Below, in pieces: positions 40,563-48,383 of a DNA stretch of 64,000 nt (the stretch's first letter is position 1; each line of letters opens with the position of its first letter). A model generated the notes under the pieces. It saw only the letters and a list, made by a program, of their open reading frames with translations. It had not been told where the DNA came from and did not search any database. The stretch is from Candidatus Opimibacter skivensis. GTDB taxonomy: Bacteria > Bacteroidota > Bacteroidia > Chitinophagales > Saprospiraceae. Made by a program: the position numbers and the translations under genes. The stretch is taken from NCBI GenBank assembly GCA_016721905.1, contig JADKHH010000036.1:1-64000 (forward strand). Direction: 5' to 3'.

Positions 40563-40913
40563 TTAAGCTTTAGACTCCTCCCATAATGGAAGTGATTTAA
40601 AGTCTTCCCTGACCGGCAAAAAAGCATCCAAAACCTTGCATACCGTTAAGGCTTTTGCACTGTGCAATACATCGGAGGGTATAAAAACGCTGATGCCTGG
40701 CGTCATAATCTGTGTCTCTCCATCTAGTGTAAACTCAAGACTACCTTCCATCACATGTGTCCATTGCTCATGCACATGATGGTGCTCAGGAAGCAAAGCT
40801 CCTTCTTCCAGCACGAGGTGGCCGAAGGTCAGTTGCTCTGAATGAAATAAAGCGCCATGAATCCCGTTCATCAACTTGCGATGCGGGATAGAATTGTAGT
40901 CGATAAAAGGCAT
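40563..40913 (-). CDS. Cupin-domain protein
   Basis: This small single-domain beta-barrel of 116 residues has the cupin metal motif (LPEHHHVHEQWTHVMEGSLEF with His residues and Glu) and the second motif PGISVFIPSDVLHSAKA. It probably binds a divalent metal; the reaction is unknown. It is the upstream partner of the MFS gene, so a linked role in use or sensing of a small molecule is possible. Confidence 0.88.
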   Translation of the reverse strand: MPFIDYNSIPHRKLMNGIHGALFHSEQLTFGHLVLEEGALLPEHHHVHEQWTHVMEGSLEFTLDGETQIMTPGISVFIPSDVLHSAKALTVCKVLDAFLPVREDFKSLPLWEESKA

Positions 40914-41161
40914 ACGATAAATATTTACTTCAGGATAAAGGTAGCAGAATCCAGATATCTGAAATATGACAACTTGCAGGAAGTGATTGACCCTGAGGGA
41001 TCAATGTAAATGACCCAAACCTGGATCAAGTTTGAGTTATTGAATGGACAACGTAGTTTCCGGTCATTTTATCAAAATGATGACTAACCAAAAGAAGCAG
41101 GTATTTTTGTTACTACTACCCATTGGAATTGAACAAAGTATTTCAAAATAATTGTAATCCT

Positions 41162-41548
41162 ATGACACTTGAAGAAAGGATAGCGGGTTCGGAAACACGG
41201 ATCTTTAAAGCTGTATTTCCGAATACTACCAATCATTACGATACCCTTTTTGGGGGGACAGCCATGCATCTTATGGATGAGGTTGCCTTCATAACGGCGA
41301 CGAGATTTAGCCGCCAGAAAATGGTGACTGTGAGCAGTGACAGAATAGATTTTACAAAACCAATACCTGCCGGCACCATCATTGAACTCGTTGGCCTGGT
41401 CACCCATGTGGGCAACACCAGCCTTAAAGTCAAGGTGGATATTTACATTGAGGAAATGTACTCTGACCACAGGGAAAAAGCGATCACTGGCGTATTCTCC
41501 CTGGTCGCTATTAATGAGTATAAACATCCAGTTCCTGTATTAAGATAA
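41162..41548 (+). CDS. Acyl-CoA thioesterase, hotdog fold
   Basis: From 41162 (MTLEERIAGSETRIFKAVFP) the protein is 128 residues, right for the YciA/BACH-like hotdog family. It has NHYDTLFGGTAMHLMDEVAFI containing the catalytic Asp/Glu region and a later VTVSSDRIDFTKPIPAG. It should hydrolyse acyl-CoA. The ORF runs up to 41123, but family alignment favours the later start. Confidence 0.9.
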   Translation: MTLEERIAGSETRIFKAVFPNTTNHYDTLFGGTAMHLMDEVAFITATRFSRQKMVTVSSDRIDFTKPIPAGTIIELVGLVTHVGNTSLKVKVDIYIEEMYSDHREKAITGVFSLVAINEYKHPVPVLR

Positions 41549-41625
41549 CGAGACGCTCATTGAGCAGGTCTCCACCAGGGATGAGCTGTATTTTGTTTCT
41601 TCCGAATTTGAAGTAATTTTAACAT

Positions 41626-42033
41626 ATGAAATCAATTCTTCCTTGCTCATGCCCTGTGCCGGTCAAACTGACGCTGCTTACCTGCATGCTCTTCATTTCT
41701 TTTACGGCCTTCTCCCAAATACAACCTCCCGGATATGAACGGGAGATGAAAATGCGGGAAGCACAAAAGCAATTAACCTTGCTGGATCGCGATTCCATTA
41801 CCTTGGTGGATACGGTAGTTGTTTTTGATCCGACGACGTACGAAGAATCAACTACGATCACCGTTACGACCTACTCACTGAGGGATTATTGCAAGAACAT
41901 GTTGGGCATGAATGATCCCGACATTCTGATGGACAACCAACAGCATACGATCATTGATCCCAAAAATTATGGGGACTTGATCATCAGGCTTAATCCTTCG
42001 GGGAAGATTGATACGATACCGCAGAAGGAGTGA
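41626..42033 (+). CDS. Secreted protein of unknown function
   Basis: The protein is 135 residues with a signal peptide (LTLLTCMLFISFTAFSQ). The mature chain is acidic and Thr-rich (SITLVDTVVVFDPTTYEESTTITVTTYSLRDYC), ending NPSGKIDTIPQKE. I do not recognise the family. The last codon pair and TGA stop run into a GTGAAGAGTGAAAA repeat. Confidence 0.75.
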   Translation: MKSILPCSCPVPVKLTLLTCMLFISFTAFSQIQPPGYEREMKMREAQKQLTLLDRDSITLVDTVVVFDPTTYEESTTITVTTYSLRDYCKNMLGMNDPDILMDNQQHTIIDPKNYGDLIIRLNPSGKIDTIPQKE

Positions 42034-42180
42034 AGAGTGAAAAGTGAAAGTGAAGAGTGAAAATGAAAAGTGAGCAGTTAGCAGTTAGCAGTGAGTGTGG
42101 TGAAGATGCTCTGGAAGCTGAACCTAGAAGCAGTAGGCGGTGAGCAGTATTCAGTATTCAGTTAGCATAGGGCGTATAGC
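42029..42180 (+). repeat. GTGAAGAGTGAAAA and GCAGTTAGCAGTTAG repeat island
   Basis: It starts with the TGA stop of the preceding gene. GTGAAGAGTGAAAA words come first, then GCAGTTAGCAGTTAGCAGTGAG, then GTATTCAGTATTCAGTTAGCA. Confidence 0.85.
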
Positions 42181-42200
42181 TTAAAGTAAAAAATTAATAA

Positions 42201-42872
42201 ATGGGAATTGAGAGTGGAACTGTAAAGTTTCTAAAAGAATTGACTAAGAACAATAACCGTGAGTGGTTTTTAGCTCATAAAGCGCAGTATGAAGGGGCTT
42301 TGCAGAACATCAAGGAAATTTCGGAGCAGATTAAAAAAGATCTGGGCAAGAAGGATTTGATCGAAGAGGCAAAGGTGTTCAGGATCTATAAAGATGTGCG
42401 CTTTTCGAAAGACAAGACGCCTTATAAGAATCATTTTGGTGTGCACTTCAAGAGGGCTACAACGCAGCTTAGAGGAGGCTACTACATGCACATAGAGCCT
42501 GGAGGAAGCTTTGTAGGTGGTGGATTTTGGGAGCCAAACCCGGAAGACCTTAAAAGGATCAGGGATGAATTTGCATTTGATGACAAGCCTATTCGTAAGA
42601 TCTTAAAAGCCGCAAGTTTTGTCAAGTATTTTGGTCAACTTGACGGCGACGAATTAAAAACTGCACCTTCGGGTTATGACAGAAATCATCCTGCCATCGA
42701 CCTGATCCGAAAAAAACAATTTATCGTGGGGCGTAAATTTTCGGACAAAGAAGTAGCGGATGCGAATTTCCCTAAAGAGGTGGTGCGCACCTTTGAAGCC
42801 TTGCGGCCTTTTTTCGATTACATGAGTGAGATACTTTCTACTGACCTTAATGGTCAGGTGGTAAGGAAGTGA
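42201..42872 (+). CDS. DUF2461 (TIGR02453) family protein
   Basis: The protein is 223 residues. Family pattern: TVKFLKELTKNNNREWFLAHKAQYEGAL at the start, then VFRIYKDVRFSKDKTPYKNHFGVHF and GGYYMHIEPGGSFVGGGFWEP. It is widespread in Bacteroidota and of unknown function. The TGA stop sits in a short GTGAAAATGAGTGAATAG run. Confidence 0.93.
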   Translation: MGIESGTVKFLKELTKNNNREWFLAHKAQYEGALQNIKEISEQIKKDLGKKDLIEEAKVFRIYKDVRFSKDKTPYKNHFGVHFKRATTQLRGGYYMHIEPGGSFVGGGFWEPNPEDLKRIRDEFAFDDKPIRKILKAASFVKYFGQLDGDELKTAPSGYDRNHPAIDLIRKKQFIVGRKFSDKEVADANFPKEVVRTFEALRPFFDYMSEILSTDLNGQVVRK

Positions 42873-42931
42873 AAATGAGTGAATAGTAAATTGTACGATC
42901 ACCTTCTAGATCTAATCACTTTCTTTCAACG

Positions 42932-43054
42932 ATGCTTACACAAAAAGGTAATTATGCCATTAAAGCGCTGGTCTGTGTGATTACTTTTAATTTACAATCA
43001 GGACAAACAAGAAGAACTACGAAAGACCATCTTTGTCATCATGGAAAGATTTAA
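42932..43054 (+). pseudogene. N-terminal remnant of an Rrf2-family regulator
   Basis: A 40-codon frame beginning MLTQKGNYAIKALVCV matches the first helix of Rrf2 regulators (MLxxKxxYAIKAL). It then runs into unrelated residues and stops inside the start of the TSUP gene. About 100 residues of the usual Rrf2 protein are missing. Rrf2 regulators often stand before TSUP permease genes in Bacteroidota, so this is probably a deletion remnant. Confidence 0.6.
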
Positions 43055-43898
43055 ATTCAGACATATCACATTTGTCATCCTCGCACTGAAGCTGGTGTTT
43101 ATCGGGTGGCTGGTCTGGGAATTTTTCCATTCTAATCAACAGCAGACCTTCACCTTTGACAAGGAATTTCTCTTGTTTTGCCTGGCCGGATTTATAGCTC
43201 AGCTCATAGACGGAACCCTGGGCATGGCGTATGGAGTGAGTTGTTCCACGATCCTCCTTCAACTAGGGATCAGTCCCGCTGTAGCCTCAGCAAGCGTGCA
43301 TACAGCCGAAGTATTTACCACCGGTGTTTCAGGCTTATCCCACCTATATTTTAAAAACGTAGACAAGCACCTCTTCCTGCGACTGGCTATACCGGGCATC
43401 ATCGGCGCGATGATTGGTGCGTTCCTGCTATCGAAAGTATTGGATGGTAATATGGTCAAACCCTTTATCGCTGGCTATCTGCTCATCCTGGGTATCCTTA
43501 TCCTTATAAAAAGTATCCGCGAGCCTTTGTTTAAAGATGAAATAAAAAGAGTCTCTCCGTTGGGTTTTTTTGGAGGCCTGCTGGATGCTATTGGTGGCGG
43601 TGGTTGGGGTCCTGTGGTAACTTCAAATATAATTCATAAAGGCAAAACCCCGCAGATGACCATCGGCACAGTAAATACTGCTGAATTCTTTGTGGCCTTT
43701 TTTAGTACCGGTGTTTTTCTCTTCTTTCTTGGCCTCGAAGGCTGGAAGATTATCCTGGGACTTATTTTTGGAGGGGTACTGGCTGCGCCTGTGGGCCCTT
43801 ACCTGATCAAGTTTATCAAACCCAGGGCATTGATGTTTATTGTCGGTTTGTTCATCATCATCACTTCGTTCTACACGATCTATCTGGCGGTCAGATGA
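43041..43898 (+). CDS. TSUP (TauE/SafE) family permease
   Basis: The protein is 285 residues with about eight membrane helices in two homologous halves. It has AQLIDGTLGMAYGVSCSTILLQLG in the first half and GGLLDAIGGGGWGPVVTSNII in the second, both classic TSUP motifs. It is likely to move sulfite or another sulfur anion. The start overlaps the truncated Rrf2-like frame; if that gene was its regulator, expression may now be unregulated (inference). Confidence 0.92.
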   Translation: MERFKFRHITFVILALKLVFIGWLVWEFFHSNQQQTFTFDKEFLLFCLAGFIAQLIDGTLGMAYGVSCSTILLQLGISPAVASASVHTAEVFTTGVSGLSHLYFKNVDKHLFLRLAIPGIIGAMIGAFLLSKVLDGNMVKPFIAGYLLILGILILIKSIREPLFKDEIKRVSPLGFFGGLLDAIGGGGWGPVVTSNIIHKGKTPQMTIGTVNTAEFFVAFFSTGVFLFFLGLEGWKIILGLIFGGVLAAPVGPYLIKFIKPRALMFIVGLFIIITSFYTIYLAVR

Positions 43899-43980
43899 CC
43901 ATCAGTGTACTTGCAGGTTCGAGCTACATATACTGATGCCATTTCATTCATTCGGCGTAACTTTATCCTAAACATGTTGC

Positions 43981-44214
43981 ATGCACTTATTACAAAAGCA
44001 CACGTTTAACAGAATCGATTTCAAGATGCTTCCAACAACGTCTTCTACATCAAAAAGCATAGCTACTGGATTTGTCCAACTTCCGGTTGTTGGAGTATCG
44101 TATTCCCAGATCCGGATGCATGTTGAAATACCCGTCTGGTGCAAGAAAAAGTGTTGTAAAAAATACAAGGAGAAAGGAAAGAAAAGGTGTAAAAAATGTC
44201 CGGAGAAAAACTGA
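43981..44214 (+). CDS. Small lysine- and cysteine-rich protein
   Basis: The protein is 77 residues. The last third is CKKKCCKKYKEKGKKRCKKC, with five cysteines spaced among lysines, which could bind metal or nucleic acid. I recall similar tails on small Bacteroidota proteins but cannot name a family. Start uncertain (ATG at 43981 or 44026). Confidence 0.5.
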   Translation: MHLLQKHTFNRIDFKMLPTTSSTSKSIATGFVQLPVVGVSYSQIRMHVEIPVWCKKKCCKKYKEKGKKRCKKCPEKN

Positions 44215-44304
44215 TCCAAAAAGGTTGTAATCAATCCTGAATTTCGAAGTGATCGACTACCGTCAAACTAATATCTTGCGGCTCGAAATCAATCCCAGAT
44301 ATCC

Positions 44305-45420
44305 GTGGAGTCCAATGTACCTTTCAAACTTAAAAATATTTATACCCAAGACCTTATTCAGGGTTATGGTCGCATCGTAAAACAAGTATGGCCTTCCTTC
44401 CCGGAAAAAGCCTTTTCAAAAAAAGTGTTTAATCACGAATGGGAGGGCCTCGAATTGAAAGAGCGAATGAGGCATATCAGTAGTCAAATCAACAATACTT
44501 TTCCATCCGGATTTGAACCTGCTTCGCGGATTATTGTCCAAACGGTTGATCACCTCATACATCAACATGGCTCAAAGATGACTTTTGAATATGGATTCCT
44601 TGCTGATTTCATTGAACGGTTTGGCCTGGAATATCCTGACACTTCCATTCCTGCCCTTGAAAAAATAACGCAATGGACCAGTGCGGAGTTTGCTGTAAGA
44701 CCATTTCTGCTGCGCTATCCCGATCGCATGTATGCACAAATGCTTCAATGGTCACAGCATGAAAGCCCATACGTGCGGAGGCTTTCAAGCGAAGGTTTCA
44801 GGCCCAGGTTGCCGTGGGGCCAAGGTATACCCATACTAAAAAAAGATCCCTCTCCTATCCTGCCCATCTTGGAGCGGCTGAAAAATGATCCGGCAGAAAC
44901 AGTGCGCAGATCAGTGGCCAACAATCTCAATGATATCGCAAAAGATCATCCTGCACTCGTCCTCAAGACGATCAAATCATGGAAAGGAATAAGTAACGAC
45001 ACCGATTGGATCATCAAACATGCCAGCAGGGGATTGCTGAAAAAGGGTGATGAAAGAGCATTGAAATTATTTGGATTTGATCCCGCTATTTCTACTGTGG
45101 TCGTTGAAAATTTAAAATGCGGAAAATCCGTAGCTATCGATGACCTACTAAACTTTTCATTTGACATTATGAATCAGGGTAAGAAACCTGTCAAAGCGAG
45201 AATCGAATATGCCATAGACTACCTGACTTCGACTGGCAAGAAATCCACAAAAGTTTTCCAGATCAGGGAGAAAATAATGCAACCTGATACACAAGAAACA
45301 ATCTCCCGATTTCAAAGATTTGCCAATCTGACTACGCGAAAACACTTTCCAGGCCATCACAAACTTTCTATTCTTTTAAATGGGAAGGAAGTGGCTTCCG
45401 CTTCCTTTCAGGTTAAATAA
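44305..45420 (+). CDS. AlkC-like DNA alkylation repair glycosylase
   Basis: The protein is 371 residues. The N-terminal two thirds is made of HEAT-like helical repeats (ELKERMRHISSQI, VRRLSSEGFRPRLPWG, VRRSVANNLNDIAKDHP). The last 110 or so residues look like an immunoglobulin-like beta domain (VENLKCGKSVAIDDLLNFSFDI). Length and this two-domain layout match AlkC, which removes N3-alkylated bases without flipping them out, rather than the shorter AlkD. The start at 44305 fits the family opening (PFKLKNIYTQDL). Confidence 0.85.
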   Translation: MESNVPFKLKNIYTQDLIQGYGRIVKQVWPSFPEKAFSKKVFNHEWEGLELKERMRHISSQINNTFPSGFEPASRIIVQTVDHLIHQHGSKMTFEYGFLADFIERFGLEYPDTSIPALEKITQWTSAEFAVRPFLLRYPDRMYAQMLQWSQHESPYVRRLSSEGFRPRLPWGQGIPILKKDPSPILPILERLKNDPAETVRRSVANNLNDIAKDHPALVLKTIKSWKGISNDTDWIIKHASRGLLKKGDERALKLFGFDPAISTVVVENLKCGKSVAIDDLLNFSFDIMNQGKKPVKARIEYAIDYLTSTGKKSTKVFQIREKIMQPDTQETISRFQRFANLTTRKHFPGHHKLSILLNGKEVASASFQVK

Positions 45421-45446
45421 CTCCGGAAAAGCATAGGTGGGCAAAC

Positions 45447-45487
45447 AAAAAAGGTGGCCGGGATCCTTTGTTCCCGCACCACCTTTT
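45447..45487. terminator. Bidirectional terminator between convergent genes
   Basis: AAAAGGTGG pairs with CCACCTTTT and CGGGA with TCCCG. A-tract and T-tract flanks allow function in both directions, between the AlkC-like gene (+) and the Cys-rich gene (-). Confidence 0.85.
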
Positions 45488-45513
45488 AAAAGCCAGTTAA
45501 AAGTATCTCTGTG

Positions 45514-45886
45514 TTATTGCTTTGAAGTCTTAGCAGCTGGCGCTGGCTGGCAACCAGCAGCAGGTTGGGCAACTAATTGTGTCTGACCTGCAGGTGCTGC
45601 AGAGGCTGTTTTGGATTGACAAGCCACCTGGCATTCCTTCATTTCCTTCTTTGACATCTTTTTTTCCTTCGCAGGCAGCCATCTTGGCTTCGCATACAGC
45701 TAATTCTTCAGGTGAACATGCAGCGAATGCTGTGGAACCCGGGAGAGATGCCTTCGTCGCATCTGCACTCGCTGCTGGCTTGCAGGTAGCAGCGCATTCC
45801 GGAGCACTAGGCTTACAGGACTGAGCACCGACAGTGGAAATGGCGATACCACCCATTAAAAACAAAACCATCAATAGACTTTTCAT
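45514..45886 (-). pseudogene. Cysteine-rich secreted protein with a frameshift in an A7 tract
   Basis: A signal peptide (MKSLLMVLFLMGGIAIS) is followed by a Cys/Ala-rich chain with paired cysteines (CKPSAPECAATCKP, CSPEELAVCEAKMAACEG). As written the frame ends at 45530. Losing one A from the run at 45659-45665 continues the chain as KMSKKEMKECQVACQSK and on to TSKQ with a stop at 45514, which keeps the Cys pattern. Either a homopolymer error or a phase-variable tract explains it. No family recognised. Confidence 0.7.
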
Positions 45887-46033
45887 AAGAGCTTATTTAG
45901 TGAATGATTAAATTAAATTGACATGACAAAACTATCCCTGAAAGCTTCCCACACTTGTCACGGACCTGTTACCCACTTGTTAAAAAGATGTTATACGAGC
46001 CGGGGTTAGAGCCTGATAGCGTTACTTTGCAGC

Positions 46034-47293
46034 GTGAATAAAACAAACCATGTCACCATATTGCTCATTGCCTCTACTCTTGCGATGATTGGTCTGGTTT
46101 TTTTTCAATACAAGTGGATCAATCATTCCCGTAATCTGTCGGAAGAGATCTTCAATCAACGGGCATCTATGGCATTATGCTCCACCCTTGAAGATTATGG
46201 TGAGGGCACCTCATGTTCAGAGGCGTCCTGTGCAGTAGCATGCGGGAAAGAGGAATCGCTCATACCTACCTATACTGATTTTGTGGGTCGTCCTGAAATC
46301 GTGGAAAATGAAGATTTCCAGGCTGACTTGCGAAAGACCCTGGATTTCTACAATATTGACCTCAACTATAAGATCAGTCAGTCACCGGTGGCACCACAAA
46401 ACAATACCAGGGAAGCAACTCCCCAGTGTGTTGTCAACATACCACCGCATATTGATAAGCCCGAAGCCTTTGTAACCCTTGCCTTTCCTGAAAAGGAAAA
46501 ATTTATGATGGGCAACCTAAGCTATATGATCGGGGCGTCCTTGCTCATCCTGCTTTTTACAGCAGTCGTGTTATGGCTGGCCAACTGGTGGTTGATGAAA
46601 CAAAAGAAACTATTGCGCACCAATGCCGAGATCTACAACAACATGGCACATGAATTCCGGACTCCATTGACCAACATCAAACTTGCCACGAGCTTACTTT
46701 CTAAGGATCCTTCCAATCCCGGAAATGCAAAATTCCTGGACATCATCAATAAAGAAAATGCGCGATTGATTCAGCAAGTAGAACGGGTCCTCCACATCGC
46801 CCGGTTGGATAATGGAGACTATGCATTAAAAAATGAACCGCTCAATGTCAAGGCGCTGCTCCAGACCGTGATGGAGGAGATGCAAATGCAGATCGAAGAA
46901 AAAAAGGCAATGGTGTCCATTCAACAAATACCTGATGCGTTTGAAATCACTGGTGACCGGCAACATCTGACCAATGTATTCCGGAATCTTATTGACAACG
47001 CATTGAAATATTCTGAACAACCACCTGTGATCGAAATATCTGCCAGGTCGGAAAAAGATGGTATTCTCATCTCCTTTCAGGATAATGGTATTGGGATCCC
47101 TGTGTCCAAGAGCCGGTTGATCTTCGAAAAATTCCAGCGTATACAGGATGGGCAGTTGTATGACCAAAAAGGTTTTGGCCTTGGCCTTGCTTATGTAAAA
47201 AGGATTGTTGAGCTTCACAAAGGTTTTATTCAACTGGATTGTGGCGTCAGCCAGGGCAGTCGTTTTAATATATTCCTTCCTAAATTTTCGTGA
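46034..47293 (+). CDS. Membrane sensor histidine kinase
   Basis: The protein is 419 residues with a GTG start at 46034. Membrane helices at about residues 8-25 and 155-178 flank a periplasmic sensor region with four or five cysteines (CSTLEDYGEGTSCSEASC). Then HisKA with His206 (NMAHEFRTPLTN) and an HATPase domain (DNGIGIP, GFGLGLAYVK) follow. No HAMP domain is evident. The stop overlaps the GTG start of the next regulator gene, so they form a cognate pair. Confidence 0.93.
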   Translation: MNKTNHVTILLIASTLAMIGLVFFQYKWINHSRNLSEEIFNQRASMALCSTLEDYGEGTSCSEASCAVACGKEESLIPTYTDFVGRPEIVENEDFQADLRKTLDFYNIDLNYKISQSPVAPQNNTREATPQCVVNIPPHIDKPEAFVTLAFPEKEKFMMGNLSYMIGASLLILLFTAVVLWLANWWLMKQKKLLRTNAEIYNNMAHEFRTPLTNIKLATSLLSKDPSNPGNAKFLDIINKENARLIQQVERVLHIARLDNGDYALKNEPLNVKALLQTVMEEMQMQIEEKKAMVSIQQIPDAFEITGDRQHLTNVFRNLIDNALKYSEQPPVIEISARSEKDGILISFQDNGIGIPVSKSRLIFEKFQRIQDGQLYDQKGFGLGLAYVKRIVELHKGFIQLDCGVSQGSRFNIFLPKFS

Positions 47294-48000
47294 TCTCCAT
47301 GCGTGTTGAAGCTAAAATTTTGTTAGTCGAAGATGATGTGAGCATGGGATACCTCCTGACCACTATTCTTCAGACAGAAGGGTATGACCCCAGGCTCTGC
47401 ATTGATGGAGAGACCGCCTTGAAAGAATTCATTCCCGGCTATTATGATCTCTGCCTGCTGGACGTGATGATGCCTGGCATGGATGGATTTGAACTGGCTA
47501 AACGATTGCGTGAAATTGATCCGCAGGTCAGGTTTCTTTTTCTCACCGCCCGATCCTTAAAAGAGGACATGCTCAAAGGCTTTGCACTCGGAGCTGAAGA
47601 CTATATCCGAAAACCATTTGATAAAGATGAATTGTTGTGCAGGATAAATGTAATGTTACGTAGACATGAGGCATTGCAAGAAGACGCGGCATCCGGTTCA
47701 TTACGATTTTCCATTGGTGACTATCACTTTGATTACACCAGACAGGAACTATCATGGAATAGTGAAACATGGCGCATGACAGAAAAAGAGAATGAGGTCC
47801 TCAGGCTACTTTGCATGAACCAGAACAGCATCCTGCGTCGTGATGATGCGGTAGAGAAAATATACGGTAAAAAGGATTATTTCCTGGGGCGTAGTTTTGA
47901 TGTATTCATTTCGAGAATCCGGAAATTGTTACATAAAGATCCGAGGATCACGATTGAGAATGTGTTTAAGGTGGGGTTTATTTTGAGCGTGAAAGAATAA
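47290..48000 (+). CDS. OmpR-family response regulator
   Basis: The protein is 236 residues from the GTG at 47290; ATG at 47299 is possible. The receiver domain has phospho-acceptor Asp58 (LLDVMMPGMDG) and Lys in YIRKPF. A winged-helix DNA-binding domain follows (EKENEVLRLLCMNQNSILRRDD and FDVFISRIRKLL). It partners the kinase at 46034; targets are unknown. Confidence 0.94.
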   Translation: MISMRVEAKILLVEDDVSMGYLLTTILQTEGYDPRLCIDGETALKEFIPGYYDLCLLDVMMPGMDGFELAKRLREIDPQVRFLFLTARSLKEDMLKGFALGAEDYIRKPFDKDELLCRINVMLRRHEALQEDAASGSLRFSIGDYHFDYTRQELSWNSETWRMTEKENEVLRLLCMNQNSILRRDDAVEKIYGKKDYFLGRSFDVFISRIRKLLHKDPRITIENVFKVGFILSVKE

Positions 48001-48070
48001 ACTGTGAGTTGTGAGATGTGAATTGTGAGATGTGAGTTGTGAGATGTGAGTTGTGAATTGTGAATTGTGA
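48001..48070 (+). repeat. TTGTGAGATGTGA repeat array
   Basis: Five to six imperfect copies of GTGAGTTGTGAGAT/GTGAATTGTGA begin within five bases of the response regulator stop codon. Confidence 0.88.
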
Positions 48071-48241
48071 GTCTTTGTGAAAGATAGCCGTTTCAGGAGC
48101 GTCGCAGTGAGCGAAGTCATTTAGGAACGCAGATTCTCGCAGAATAATTTTAAAAATAAATTACGCCAATTTGATCGGGCCATGGTGGCACAATCAATCA
48201 TTGATGCAGAAGAAATACGCAGCGAAAATTTACCTCGGCGA

Positions 48242-48362
48242 GGCCGTTGTTGGTGTCCTCACCAACAACCACGAGATTTCCCAACCGGATTCCATGGATA
48301 ATAAACAACTGAATTCCATTCAGCTGCACTAGGCTGGTGGTGAGGACACCAAGCCAGCGGCC
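48242..48362. repeat. Inverted-repeat element with GGTGTCCTCACC core
   Basis: Left arm 48242-48264 (GGCCGTTG...TCCTCACCA) and right arm 48338-48362 (TGGTGAGGAC...GCGGCC) are near-complementary. The left arm also contains a small hairpin of its own (GTTGGTG/CACCAAC). Unlabelled sequence on either side (48071-48241 and 48363-48383) holds no gene; 48095-48115 resembles 62641-62660 (CAGGAGCG and GTGAGCG). Confidence 0.75.
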
Positions 48363-48383
48363 ATCGTAAATAATTCTGCGTAA

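Noticed and set aside
41084..41527. 147-codon minus-strand open frame
   Set aside because: Antisense to the thioesterase gene, with no family motif.
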